Shown here piece by piece: positions 48,492 to 59,658 of a stretch of DNA of 64,000 bases. Location: contig OENT01000504.1 of assembly GCA_900239685.1 (NCBI GenBank), forward strand, positions 35,773 through 99,772, in the 5' to 3' direction. The notes under the pieces were generated by a model, which did no database searches, had not been told where the DNA came from, and worked only from the letters and a program-made list of their open reading frames with translations. Numbering within the stretch: the first letter of the stretch is position 1; every line of letters begins with the position of its first letter. This DNA comes from Rotaria macrura. Lineage: Eukaryota > Rotifera > Eurotatoria > Philodinida > Philodinidae. Position numbers and translations under genes: made by a program.

Positions 48492-48737
48492 ATGTCAACC
48501 ATCGTCTCCGAAGATCCTCTTCTTGAAAGTATACTAGAAAACTTTGGCGACGGTACTGTAAGAAACCTTACGAAAAACCAATTTCTTACAATTTCGGTTG
48601 AGTGTATAAATGTAAGGAAAACTCTTGAACGTAAAATTCAAATTACAGACCTGGTCGCATTTCTAATCGTTCGTGTAGAAGAGTCTATCGATTCCGTAAG
48701 AATAATTATTCGGTTCCTAGAAAATTGTTATCAATAG
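48492..48737 (+). CDS. Possible small protein of unknown function
   Basis: An 81-codon ATG-initiated frame with a balanced, helix-friendly composition (acidic start, Leu/Ile/Val-rich second half). No motif or membrane segment is recognised. It lies 300 nt upstream of the membrane-protein gene on the same strand. It could be a separate small gene, a 5' exon, or chance. Confidence 0.25.
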   Translation: MSTIVSEDPLLESILENFGDGTVRNLTKNQFLTISVECINVRKTLERKIQITDLVAFLIVRVEESIDSVRIIIRFLENCYQ

Positions 48738-49040
48738 CATTAGAAACTTGATCATATCTAGCGCACTAGATATGGGGTAAAATAAAAGAGGAAATTCTTA
48801 AACTAGTGTGCTTTGTTGAAACTTGATCAATACTTTATCGTTTTCGTTTCAAAAGCATCAAATTTTACCTGTTTCTTCATTCAAAATTGAAATATTAAAC
48901 AGCAGCGAGAGTTGGTTAGATTATTTTATTTTATTTTATGTTGTTAGGCTACGTTTTATATACCAGGAAAAGTCTTTTCATGTGGACCGAAATCGTTTGA
49001 ATATTTGGAACAGAATATTTGTTTCTTCTACTTTCAGAAA

Positions 49041-51395
49041 ATGCAATCGTCTCATGTATTGTTTGTGTTTTGCTTGGTGACATTCATCATCGGTTTAGCT
49101 AAACACGAGCAGCTCAATCATTCGACGAACATTCATAATAATACACGAAGTGCAGAAAATAATATATGGATTAAAAAGATTAGAGCAACTAATATCGATC
49201 GATTTAAGTATCAAGATGGTGAAGTGATAATATTTCAAAATGAACATAGTGTATCCGACTTTTTCTTCGCACCATTTCCACACGTCGAACCGAATTCAAC
49301 TGATTGTAGCTTTAATCTTTTCAACGGTCACATCGAACTCACATTGGTTGTTTCGCTCTATACTATGAATTTACTTGAATCCATTGAACGTTATATTAAA
49401 CAACATCAAACCATCTGTCATACTCGCTTGTGTAAAGCTTCACTTGTGCCAATGCACTCGATTCGTCTCTTTCAAAAAGGACTTCGAACGGTCGAGTCTC
49501 GCAAACAATACACTATGGATAGTGAATGGCATAGTAATACACAACTGAGACAAACAATCGAATTTATCTTCTATACTTCTAATATGTCGATTTGTCAGAA
49601 TTTAAAACAATCAATCATTTCACGTTGTCGTCTATCGAATTTTGAAGTTCACTACCTATTACATGGACAACAAACGGCAACTAGAAAACTCGAAATTACT
49701 ACTGAAGATGTCCAAAGAACGTGGATGTTCAATCAAATACAATCTCAGTTTCCATCAAATTATCATGGCACAGTTGCTCTCACTGGTGACGATTACGAAA
49801 ATCTTTTAAGTGAAACCATGGATCAGATAACGATGAATTTACAGATTGAAGAAGGTTATGGAGGTATACAAGATTCGGTTGCCATCGATCGACTACTTGA
49901 CCGCCAACTGCAATATAAACAAGTTCGCTTGTCAAAAGTTAATGATATTATTTGGGAGTCGCTGTATTGGACGCCAGAGGTAACCCGACCTGATCGATTA
50001 TCGAAAGTTTTGAATAAAGTCATCAAACAAGATAATACAGAACCCAACAAATTTCGCTTTAATTATTTGCAGGAAGACAACACTTTAAAATTAAATTTAA
50101 CGCTTTATGAGAGACGAAAACTTGATCGGTTACAAAGCCATCTAGTAGCGATGACTCGAAATATCAAATCTACAGCGGATGTTAATGAAGATGAAAATAT
50201 CAAAGTGAACTTCGATGTTCTATCTAGTCTTGTAAACGATAATACTGGAGCCGATATCGACTTTGATGCTGACAATCTGGACGCCGAAAATGATCATTCT
50301 GTGTCTGATGATTCGACGTACAATAAAAAGAAAACGCAGCGATTCAACATCAATTCCGACGAGAAGAAAAACAGGGCAACGTTAATTCTGCGAAGAGAAG
50401 ATGCGAATAAGTTTGTTAGCTATTTATCACAGCATGTTGAACTCGAAGGTGATATTATTAAGCCGAAACCGATTGAAGTCACAATCGTGAAATTTGGCTC
50501 GTTGAAATCGAGCACAAAATTGGTATCCAATACGGTTCTAATGAAAACGTCCGCAGATGTGCATGTTCTGCCACTTCGTTGTCCATATGAATATCGTCAT
50601 AATTCGTCGGCCAACACCTGGCTTGCAGAACAGTATCATCGCTTATCAAACGCTTCTGACGAATTGAAACAGAATTTAACGAATGATTCTTCAAAGATCA
50701 GTTCATTTGCAGACGATATCGACTCACGGCACACTCTAAAAACGGATGAAAACGCTAACATATCTGCAAGATTGATGAACGCTCTTGAATATCGTCTTAA
50801 TCGAACAATCGATGGAAATATAAAAAAATTCGAAAGATTAATGAACACTCTTGAATCACGTCTCAATCGAACGATGAACAGTCGTCTCGACAGGTTCGAA
50901 AATTCGATAAACGCGATTGAATTCCGTGTTAATCAAACGATAGTCGGAAAATGTAATCCATCAAAAATTTTGATCAAAAGCATTGAAAATCTGTCCACAG
51001 GAAATATTCATAACCACACAAGAACGACGCCATGTAAAACAATGTATCCATCAGTTGGATCATCAAGAGGTATTTATTTTATCGTAATTTGCAATTTTTG
51101 AATTTACAGTAAACACTTCTTTCAATAAGACAAGGCGAATCTTGTGAGATCTGTCAGTTCAGAAATCATCACTTTCACTATCAATAGGATGCTTCGAGAA
51201 TTAAAATCTAATTCGAGTATTGATAAAAGCGCTGGTCAGAGTAGTCCTATATGGCTAGTAGATGCAACTTACATATCTTATTTCGCTTCTATTCAAGAAT
51301 ACACATTAGAGAAAGTGTGCAATCAGGGATTTGTTTTTTTATTATTCTGTGATATCCTTTTTTTAATTTTAACGGTTGTTATTTGTCCACAGTGA
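49041..51395 (+). CDS. Predicted type I membrane protein of unknown family, coiled-coil region
   Basis: Two-exon model: 49041-51069 and 51130-51395, joined by a 60-nt GTATTT...TAAG intron in phase 1, giving 764 residues. I start at the second ATG (49041) because it opens a good signal peptide (MQSSHVLFVFCLVTFIIGLA). The extracellular part has many N-x-S/T sites and scattered Cys. An acidic Asp/Asn-rich linker follows (about residues 400-435). Next come three imperfect repeats of LMN-x-LE-x-RLNRT type (about residues 575-635), which look like coiled coil. The second exon ends in a hydrophobic segment, FVFLLFCDILFLILTVVIC, then only PQ, so it is a membrane anchor with almost no cytoplasmic tail. 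If unspliced, the protein would stop at 51101 without the anchor. A nearer acceptor at 51109 gives a shorter tail. The family was not recognised. Confidence 0.75.
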
Positions 51396-51709
51396 ATCAT
51401 TTTATAATTTTGCTCTCTGAATTCTGTATTTTATTAATTGCAAACATCGCATTAAATAGTGTATTAATAGGGTGTAGCATGTAGCTATTTTATAATCCCG
51501 GCTAGTCATGCCTGTAATAGAGATGTAGGAGCTCCAAAACTTCATCTTAAAAATTTCACTCACTGTTTTCTTCGCTAATACATGAGTTCCACAAAAACGC
51601 AGTGATCGATAAATACTCCTGAATAATTGAAGAAAATGGTATCCTATGTTGATATTGTTATGTCAGAAGTGTTCCCCTTCTGTCATAAGACGGAACGAAT
51701 GATACACAC
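51396..51709. other. Intergenic
   Basis: 3' flank of the membrane-protein gene; no further gene seen. Confidence 0.35.
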
Positions 51710-51783
51710 TCCTTTCTAGTACAGTGGTTAATACGTCTGCCCGGAAAGCAGGAGGTGCATGGTTCGATTCCATGCGAGAGGAG
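51710..51783 (+). tRNA. tRNA-like sequence (degenerate tRNA or SINE head)
   Basis: A cloverleaf can be drawn. The acceptor stem pairs TCCTTTC with GAGAGGA; the D-arm is GTA...TAC around AGTGGTTAA; the anticodon arm is TCTGC-CCGGAAA-GCAGG. The T-arm is CATGG-TTCGATT-CCATG with one extra G-C pair. A-box (TAGTACAGTGG) and B-box (GGTTCGATTCC) promoters are good, and a TTTT terminator follows at about 51789. Position 33 is C rather than the near-universal T, the read anticodon would be GGA without the long variable arm of tRNA-Ser, and the T-arm is irregular. It is therefore probably a pseudo-tRNA or the head of a tRNA-derived SINE. Confidence 0.6.
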
Positions 51784-52983
51784 GTTACTCTTTTGTTCCG
51801 TTCTGTAGTCATACCATCACGTTGCTGTCTCGGTGATATCAGATGAGAATGAGAAAGAGAATAAGAGAAATAAAGACATAACAGATATAAATTCTCTATT
51901 TGTAGTGGCTCTTTTAAAACCGCACTTTTAGTCTAAGCAAATATATGAACCGGATTGTGAACTGGTATTGAATTTGAAAACAATGTTGGCGAGTGAAGCA
52001 AAGGCGATGCTCCATAATAAATGCATCCCGTTATCTCTTGAATAGAATAAAAAACTAATTTGTGTGTGATATAATTTACTATTCAGAAAACCCATGATGA
52101 AACTTCATGAAATCCCGAGGAAAGTATCGTTAAAAATCATCATTTAATCTATGAGTATGCGAAACAATTTCCAATACCAGAATTAGCATTCGTCAAACGA
52201 AAACTCGAAAAGATAAATTCTGAAAAGGTCTGCTCAAAATCCTGTCTAGCAACACTGGCACATTAGGAAGCAGTTCTTCAAGGATTGCTCTTTTAATGTC
52301 GACCCTCTCATAAAACTGTAAGAGTAGTAATGAATCGTTACATCTGTAGTTTCAGCAATTATTTGTATCATCTTTTTGTGTACTCAAAACGTGAGTACAC
52401 TCTAGAATCGGTCAGTGTGCCCGGCTGTCCGGCCGTTTACACGATAACTTTTGAAAGCAGAGTGTGATCTTGATGAAATTTTCTATGCAGTATCGTCTCA
52501 ACAATATCTCGCTCAACTTTGAAGATGAGCAAGATTCGTCGAGGCATTATGCTGAGTTATAGCGAAAATACTGATTTTTCTATTTGATTACTGACCTACG
52601 TCTGTTTTCATAAAAGAACTTTGTCAATCATTATCAAATATAATCCCACATTATTATTTATCATTTGATAGAGAATTTCACGAGCTACGAAATGGTGTAT
52701 AAAACATCAGACAACAAAAAGTCTCAGTCACCTATTACACTTGATCGAAAAGTGGTTCTGCTTTTATCCACGTTCTAATTGATCGAAAATTAAAGCTCCA
52801 TCTTCCACTCAAAAAGATGATACTTCGACGTTTTCCTGGGGCGGAGAACTCGAATCTAAGCTCCAGTTGCCTTGAAATCCTATTGGTTGAGCACTAACCA
52901 ATAGAAATCAATGTTTAGGAAAAACGCCTTTCTTGGGGTTATCCAAGACGAAGAGTTCAAATCTGAACTATATACATCCCAAA

Positions 52984-53352
52984 CCCAGGTGAATGAATCC
53001 GATACCGGATCCAACAGGATCTGATCGGATCCAACTAACCTACAAAGTCCGACGGGATTGCAGATCTCGGATCCACAATGACATCCGACCGAAAAAAAGT
53101 TTAATTAATTGACCACTAATTAGTACCTGAAGCCAACGTTCACGGGCAGTCCGAGCTGAGCGTTGGATCCCGTCACAATCCGATAATAGGATCCTACCAA
53201 TGTTCTATGTCATTTCGACACTAGTGATCCGAATGGCATTCCAAAATCAGGAATCCTACAGGAATTTGCACGTTTATCGGAAATTCATGTAAAATCCGAT
53301 TGGATTTCTATAGGGTCTGATCGGATCAGATTGTTGGAATGATCCTTCTGGG
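52984..53352 (+). mobile_element. CCCAGG...TCTGGG repeat family, copy A
   Basis: Begins CCCAGGTGAATGAATCCGAT and ends GGAATGATCCTTCTGGG. The same two ends occur inverted at 59310-59658. The interior is rich in GGATCNGATCGGATCC-like motifs. No coding capacity. The target duplication is unclear (AAA on both sides). Confidence 0.75.
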
Positions 53353-53583
53353 AAACCCTATTGCTTAAGCAGTATTCAGTAAAAATTAAATTTTAATAGG
53401 AGGGATTGCTAGGATAATGTTGATGTCTACCCACACATACTATGATGACTCACCTGTCTAGACAAGTTCAGCTTTAGTTTTCAACCAGTGAACTGTTCAA
53501 AACATTCATTATCATAAGTTGAACCATGTGAACAGTTCTTTTCAATATGGATGCACTAAATCCAGTTTGTAGATGATATAGAT
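53353..53583. other. Intergenic
   Basis: A short ACCCACAC tract near 53430; nothing else. Confidence 0.3.
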
Positions 53584-53755
53584 GACTCATTTACGATGCC
53601 AAGGACCGTCAGCTCCTGTCAAACATTTGGATGCTCTCTACCAAACTTTTATCGCTCTATCTGCCGCTATCATTAGATAGAGCGATGAAAGTTTGGTGCA
53701 GAGCATGCAAATAATTGACAGGAACTGACGGCTCTTGACAACAAAAATGAGTCAT
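53584..53755. mobile_element. Small hairpin element, about 170 bp
   Basis: Two arms of about 75 bp are inverted copies: GATGACTCATTT...AGGACCGTCAGC...CTACCAAACTTTTATCGCTC against GAGCGATGAAAGTTTGGT...CTGACGGCTC...AAATGAGTCATC. The loop is only about 20 bp. This is a typical MITE-like hairpin with no coding content. Confidence 0.85.
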
Positions 53756-55532
53756 CTTTATTACCTAAAGACAGCATTTGGTGTATGCCTATTTTTCAAC
53801 GAACTTAAGTTTTCGAAATAGTTCGCCTCTATGATTTGATCATCATGAAAAGCTATTCATATCATCGTCAGGGTTGATTGGGGGCATCCCAGTCTCGATA
53901 TCTATGACTCCTTTAATGTGTTATGAGGAATTCGAAAGCCCTCAAGATATAATCTATGAGATACTCATAGTTCCACAAGTCCTTTAATATATGGGTATCA
54001 ATAGTTCCTCAAGTTCTATTACATAAGAGCACCAAGGAGTCATGAAGGACTATCTATGGGTATTTCCATATGATAGGCCTTGAGGGCTTATGGATCCATC
54101 CATATTATAACATCTAGAATAACTTCAAGTTAAGTTCATTTTAAAAGAAATTTTTAAGAAAGCTCCAATCGTTTAAAAGAGCTGTTCGAACATTGCTCTG
54201 GTTCATTTGAATGACGTTCGTCAACGCGAGCCAGTTGACCCCTATTCCTTACTACTCTCCAAGATGATTTTGTAGAAAGTTTGGTAAAAATCAATCTGCT
54301 GCCCATAGTTTTTTACTTTTTGCAGTATACATAACACTCGGATTTAAATCCGAGGTTTTAACATTTTCTTGTCAATAAATCTATTTCTACATCAGAAAAT
54401 AGTTATCTTTTTCATCGGAGAAAAATTAAAAATTGAAAAATTGTGAAATACTTATTTCAGATTCTGATCTTTCACCTCCTACTCCTCATCTGATTTCCTT
54501 TTATGAATACGTATCGATTCGCGGTATTGCCCTAGAAAACTTGTTTTTTGGGGGATAGCTGAATACTTCCGCTTTTTTCCCCAATAACTAGGTAACTTCT
54601 CCCCTTAGCATTCAGTTGGTCAACAGTAACGGGTTTGGTTACAGATGGCGGTTACTTTGTACTACTCGTAGTGCGTACGAATTCTCAATGATGAAATAAC
54701 AGATAGTGAGCGCGCAGCGGATGCAACAAATATAAAGTCTTGGGTTGTGGTAAAAAATGGTGTAGGTTTGTTTTCGATCAGGATTTGGGTTTTTGTTTGG
54801 TCTTAAACGATTCGAATATGATGAGATCTTTCCCGCAGATAAATTGCCAGAAGAGAATGCCAAGCTTTAGATTGATTTATATGAAATGGTTTTGATTTTA
54901 TGTTGCTTCAACTTGAGGATGTGTGTGGGTGCGTAGCATTCGGAGGTAGGGTGGGGTTTCAATGTAGCAAGACTAGTAAGCTTGAGTGATAGCTTATATT
55001 GGAACGAAATCTCAAGCTTTCCCAAATTACTATCGATACATTCAATTCTTAATTCTAATTCCAAACAATATCAAGTGACAGTAATAATCCATATATTCAA
55101 ATCTAGAAAACGAGATCCATATCAAGAAACCAGTTCAAAATACTGTATCCAAAACCGAGAAACGTAATGTATTCAAGATTAGGCGCATCATCTGCAAATT
55201 TATATGTTTCATGGAGGAGAGAGCAAAAAAATAATACAACTCTAACGATGAGCAGGCATATTTTAACATGCGTTGGTCTTACTGGAAGAGTTTGTTTCTA
55301 ATTTGTCGTGGTCTTCAATGCCTTGTCAACGATGGGATAGTAAGGTAAAGCAGTAAGTAGCTGAAAGAGTGACCATAAAATATCATAAATATTTAAAACA
55401 GGACGTACTTCGAACCTCCACCATCATCATACGAACAAACATTTAAATTATCCGCCATCAACCCAAAAAAACAATAAAATCCCTTAATTTCTTCATCCAA
55501 AACCTTCTCTCCATTTTCTCTTTCTCTTGTAG
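53756..55532. other. Intergenic, upstream of the NHL gene
   Basis: About 53930-54100 has a weak inverted repeat (AGCCCTCAAG / CTTGAGGGCT). The first exon of the NHL gene should lie here but was not identified. A GTGTGTGGGTGCG tract is at about 54919-54931. Confidence 0.35.
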
Positions 55533-58500
55533 CTCCATTACGTGCCAGTTCCATTGACATTCATCCAAATGCTCGTTGGCAACAAAATGGTATCACTGTG
55601 GCTGGAGGAAATGGTCAAGGCCATGCAACCAATCAACTTTCTTACCCGCATGGTCTGTATGTTGATGATGATCAAACTGTCTATGTCGCTGATCAGTCGA
55701 ATCATCGTATTATGAAATGGGAATTGGGTGCGCCGAGTGGTCAAGTGATTGTTGGCAAAAATGAACAAGCAAATGGAGCTCATCAGTTTTTTCGCCCATA
55801 CGACGTGATTGTCGATAAAGACACTGATAGCTTCACCTTCTGCGATTATTCGAATAGAAGAGTAGTTCGATGGCCTCGTCAAAATGGGGCAAGTGGAGAA
55901 ACAATCATCTCCAACATCAGTTGTTGGGGTTTGACAATGGACGAGAATGAATCTCTCTATGTCACTGACTATGAAAAAGCTGAAGTGATACGATATCGAA
56001 GAGGAGAATCTCAAGGAACAGTGGTTGCAGGTGGTAATGGAAGTGGAGATCGCCTCGATCAACTATATGAGCCACGATACGTATTCGTCGATCGCGATCA
56101 TTCAGTGTACGTGCCTGACGCGGGAAATCATCGTGTGATGAAATGGGTGAAAGGTGCAACACAAGGCATTGTCGTAGCTGGTAGGGGTGCACTAAACCCT
56201 AGAACATATTCTGAAAGATGACATTATTCCCTCATAAAGAATACATTTGTTAGCGGATGTTTTATATTACCCAACAGATATGGGCACGGTTCGGGTTTTT
56301 CAAAATTAAAACCGAACCGAAACCGACAGAATTTTGAGGAACCCAGAACCGAACCGAAACCGACAGAATTTTAAGGAACCCAGAACCCAGAACCGAACCG
56401 AAACCGACAGAATTTTGAGGAACCCAGAACCGAACCGAAACCGAAATGTCTAAAACCGAACCGAAAAGGAAAATTCTGAAACTTTACTGTATATAATGAA
56501 AACTATGCGATGTTTATTTGAACTCATGCATCTTGTTCTGGATGATTGTTATCTATTATATTTATGTTTGCATAAATCTACATTCTTTTAGTTATTATTT
56601 TATTTACCCTATGCATGTCCAAAGTAGTGACGTATATATACGTATCGTACAAAAAGGAAAATAGAAAGCAATGGGAGCATAAATAAATATGAAAACAATA
56701 CAAAAATATCAAGAAAATTTCTCAAAAGAAGTCAAAAATACCATTTCTCGATCTTGTTTAACTTTTTTGAGCATTCTTTGTATTAGAATCAATGCAACTA
56801 AAGCGAATGGACACTCAGGGGCGTACCGACCGGGGGGCGTGGGGGGGGGGGGCATAAAGCCCCCCTGTTTTTGAAAATTTTATGTTTTTGGTACAAAAAA
56901 ATTGAAAAAAAGCTCTTTTCTGGGGACTTAATTGCTGAATTGATATGAATAAAGGCCTTACGCCCCCCCTGCTCTCGAGACTTCGGTACGCCCCTGTGGA
57001 CACTATAGGTCTTTGCTGTGAGTAGGGTTGGTACTTTACTTTTTAAACTTTTGTAAATTAAATAAACAATTTACTGTTTACTTTAGTAAAAGTAAATATA
57101 CTATTTACTATTTACCAAGTTAAATAGTAAAGAATTTATTCATTTCACTTATTTTATTTTTGAAAAAGTAAAGTAAATGTACCACCCTTAATTGTGAGTG
57201 TAATATCTTGATCATTTTTCATCGTAAAATAAATATTTTTATACAACAGGAATGAAAACCAAATTCTGAATCTGTTCATATAAAAAAAATATTTCATTGC
57301 TCTAAAAAAAAGTTTTAGCAATGATGGTTAAGAAAACAAGTATTAAAAACGTTATTCGCTTGATGTGCATGTCCTTAACTCGATTACACAGCAATAAAAT
57401 GTTCTTAAAGCGAACGACCTAGAGAAGAACAACCGAAAATGAAAAGACTAAAATATTTATCTATTCCTGCGTACAGATGTTTCATGAAATCTGTTATAAT
57501 TTATATCATTCGATTCTTCATCTTTAGCTCTGTCATTCCCTACCGATTCAACAAGAACATATAAAAACTAAATTTGGAAAGATACATTTTCTTAGACCTC
57601 AGGACAACATGAGGTTTCTGCGTTTATTCATACGACTATAATAGATAGAAGAAATCTAGCTACACAATTCGATAGAGCTGGTCGAATTTTAATTGGAACA
57701 AGAATGCAAATTTTGTTAAATTCTCCAGGGAGAATTACTGGTGAGGATAGTCGCATCAGGTGATAACTTTACCTATGCAGAAAATATATGAGCACCTTCA
57801 TTGATAATTACGACATCCGTTGACTGGTCACTTGAAATTTTTTTCTTATCTATACACTAATTTTAATTGCATCAATTTAGCTAAGAACCTAACCGAACCG
57901 AAACCGAGATATTTTAGAAAAGATGCGAACCAAACCGTGCCCATCTCTGTTACCAAAGACCAGAGTTTTTCGCTCTATCCAAAACTATAGTTGGCATTCG
58001 TGACACTTCAAATAAAGGTTTCGTATTTCACCTGGATTTCACTGAAAACTCGAATTTTGAAAATGTTTTCGACCGATTCTTGTCAAATTCAACTCAAGTT
58101 TGGACTTCTTTGTTGCAGCAGCGAAAACTGTAACATAGATTAGGAGAGAGCTTTCAAAACTGTATATAACTGACATTAAAAATTGATGCCAGATAGATAC
58201 ATTTTTATTCTAGATGTGTTTTTGCAAACAGGGTAGCATAATTTCCAGCCAATTCCTTGAGTTTCAAATAAGATTTCTAAATACTTCCGGAATTCAGAGT
58301 TATCTATCTGGCATCAGTTTTTTATGTCAGTTATATACAGTTTTGAAAGCTCTTTCTTAATCTGTGTTGTAGTTTTCGCGGCTGCAACAAACAGATCCAA
58401 ACTTGAGTTGCATTTGACAGGAATTGATCGAAAACATTTTCAAAATTCGAGTTTTCAGTGAAATCCCAGTGAAATCCGAAACCTTCATTTTAAGTGTCGC

Positions 58501-58928
58501 GAATGCCAACTATAGTTTTGGATAGAGCGAAAAACTCTGGTCTTGGGTAATATAAAATATCCGCTAAAAACGCATTCTTCATGATGGAATAATGAGATCT
58601 TTCATAATATGTTCTAGGGTTTAGTGCATCCCTAGTGGCTAGCGGTCTAGCACAAGGAAATGGTCTCAATCAGTTGTCACGTCCTCAAGGAGTTGTTGTC
58701 GATCAATTGGGCACTGTTTATGTGGCTGATTTCGGCAATGCTCGAATCATGCGTTGGCCCAAAGGAGCCACACAGGGTAGTGTCATTGTTGGTGGAAACG
58801 TTGGAGGAGGACAATTGAGCCAACTGAATAGGCCCGTCGGCTTATCATTCGACCGACATGGTAATCTGTATGTTGGTGATTGGGCAAATCATCGAATACA
58901 AAATTTCAAATTGGAATTCAATGGCTGA
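55533..58928 (+). CDS. NHL-repeat six-bladed beta-propeller protein, split by a transposon
   Basis: Exons 55533-56180 and 58636-58928. The first begins after TTGTAG, so a 5' exon is missing. Six NHL blades can be read, each ending in a D-x-x-N-x-RI/V-x-x-W-like string: four before the insertion (LYVDDDQTVYVADQSNHRIM, then FCDYSNRRVVRW, VTDYEKAEVIRY and VPDAGNHRVMKW) and two after it (VADFGNARIMRW and VGDWANHRIQNF). Six blades make one closed propeller. The two halves are separated by a 2.45-kb element. GT at 56181 and AG at 58635 give an in-frame phase-1 junction, so splicing could restore the protein. Read through, the first half stops at 56221. Such NHL proteins are numerous in bdelloids and often secreted, with unknown ligands. 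A poly(A) signal AATAAA is at 59017. Confidence 0.82.
56816..56996. mobile_element. hAT-type MITE, 181 bp
   Basis: Perfect 8-bp target duplication TGGACACT (56808-56815 and 56997-57004). Termini CAGGGGCGTACCGA and TCGGTACGCCCCTG are perfect inverted repeats; CAGGGGCGTA is a common hAT start. G-rich and C-rich runs follow just inside. The frames at 56689 and 56815 are not genes. Confidence 0.95.
57025..57191. mobile_element. Small A/T-rich palindrome
   Basis: Ends AGGGTTGGTAC...TTTACTTT and AAAGTAAA...GTACCACCCT are inverted copies. The interior is made of TTTACT/AGTAAA motifs. It lies within the hAT-like element at 56275-57949. The target duplication was not identified. Confidence 0.7.
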
Positions 58929-59309
58929 AAAAGAAGGACCAGAGGAACCCAAAGAAAAGCCTTCGAATCAATAATGAAGAATGTCAATTTGTAGAGTGCC
59001 TTAAAAATGTATTTGAAATAAAATGAACGAAAGCCTACACTCTTGAGTAGACAACGGAGAGGATAAGGGAGATAGAAGAGAGGTGAGAGAGGGACAAGTG
59101 AACGGAGAGAGGAGCCGTGGCTGACTTTATAGAAAACAAAATCCTTGAAATAGAAACTACCAGAACTCCATCAATGAACTTCCGATCGACATTCAAACTT
59201 TGGAAACTAGAACAAACCACTGATATCCAAGAAATTATCACTGATTCCTGAAGATTTTCCTAATTAAACAATGCAATCACATCATTATCAGAAACAGGTT
59301 AATTCAAGA
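58929..59309. other. 3' flank of the NHL gene
   Basis: Contains the AATAAA at 59017-59022. The minus-strand frame at 59035-59241 is not convincing. Confidence 0.35.
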
Positions 59310-59658
59310 CCCAGAAGGATCGTTCCAACAATTGGACCCGATCGGCTGCCTGTCGAATTCGATCACGTTTCAATCAGAGTTTCTCTAATCCGACGAAATC
59401 CCTTTGGATTCCTGGCTGCGATCCGACGTTCGGAGCTTTATTGTTGGATTTTATCGAATCCTACCATCGGAATCCGATTGGATTTCATCGTATGATCAAA
59501 CAGATCTCTACTATTGAGATTAAATGCTCATTAGTACACAAATAAGAAAAATGGTTTCTCCCGTCGGATCCTTTATTGTTTCCACAACCAGGATTCCCAT
59601 AGGATTTCATCGGATCGTAGGATCCGATCAGATTCGGTACCTGATTCATTCACCTGTG
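59310..59658 (-). mobile_element. CCCAGG...TCTGGG repeat family, copy B (inverted)
   Basis: Starts CCCAGAAGGATCGTTCCAAC, the inverse of copy A's right end, and finishes with GATTCATTCACCTG, the inverse of copy A's left end. The same ATCGGATC-rich interior is present. It lies downstream of the NHL gene in opposite orientation to copy A. Confidence 0.75.

Larger units (their letters stand above)
56275..57949. mobile_element. Nested hAT-like element, 1.7 kb
   Basis: Termini CAGATATGGGCACGGTT and AACCGTGCCCATCTCTG are inverted repeats with one mismatch. Flanks TTACCCAA (56267-56274) and TTACCAAA (57950-57957) form an 8-bp target duplication with one change. The intact opposite arm of the host foldback shows the empty site. 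Left subterminal DNA has tandem GAACCGAAACCGACAGAATT units. No transposase. A smaller hAT MITE sits inside it. Confidence 0.9.
56184..58632. mobile_element. Foldback element inserted in the NHL gene
   Basis: Termini GGGGTGCACTAAACCCTAG and the inverted CTAGGGTTTAGTGCATCCC. The arms are long and nearly identical: 56184-56274 plus 57958-58190, against about 58310-58632. Flanks TAGCTGGTA (56175-56183) and TAGTGGCTA (58633-58641) may be a diverged 9-bp target duplication (6 of 9 identical). Removing the element and one copy gives an in-frame VVAGSG, which fits the other blades. A plain TA duplication is the alternative. No transposase was seen. A hAT-like element is nested in the left arm. Confidence 0.8.

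Noticed and set aside
52381-52600. Possible widespread repeat (GATAACTTTTGAAAG, GATGAAATTTTCTATGCAG)
   Set aside because: It reminded me of a repeat seen in other invertebrates, but I could not define ends or a second copy in this window.
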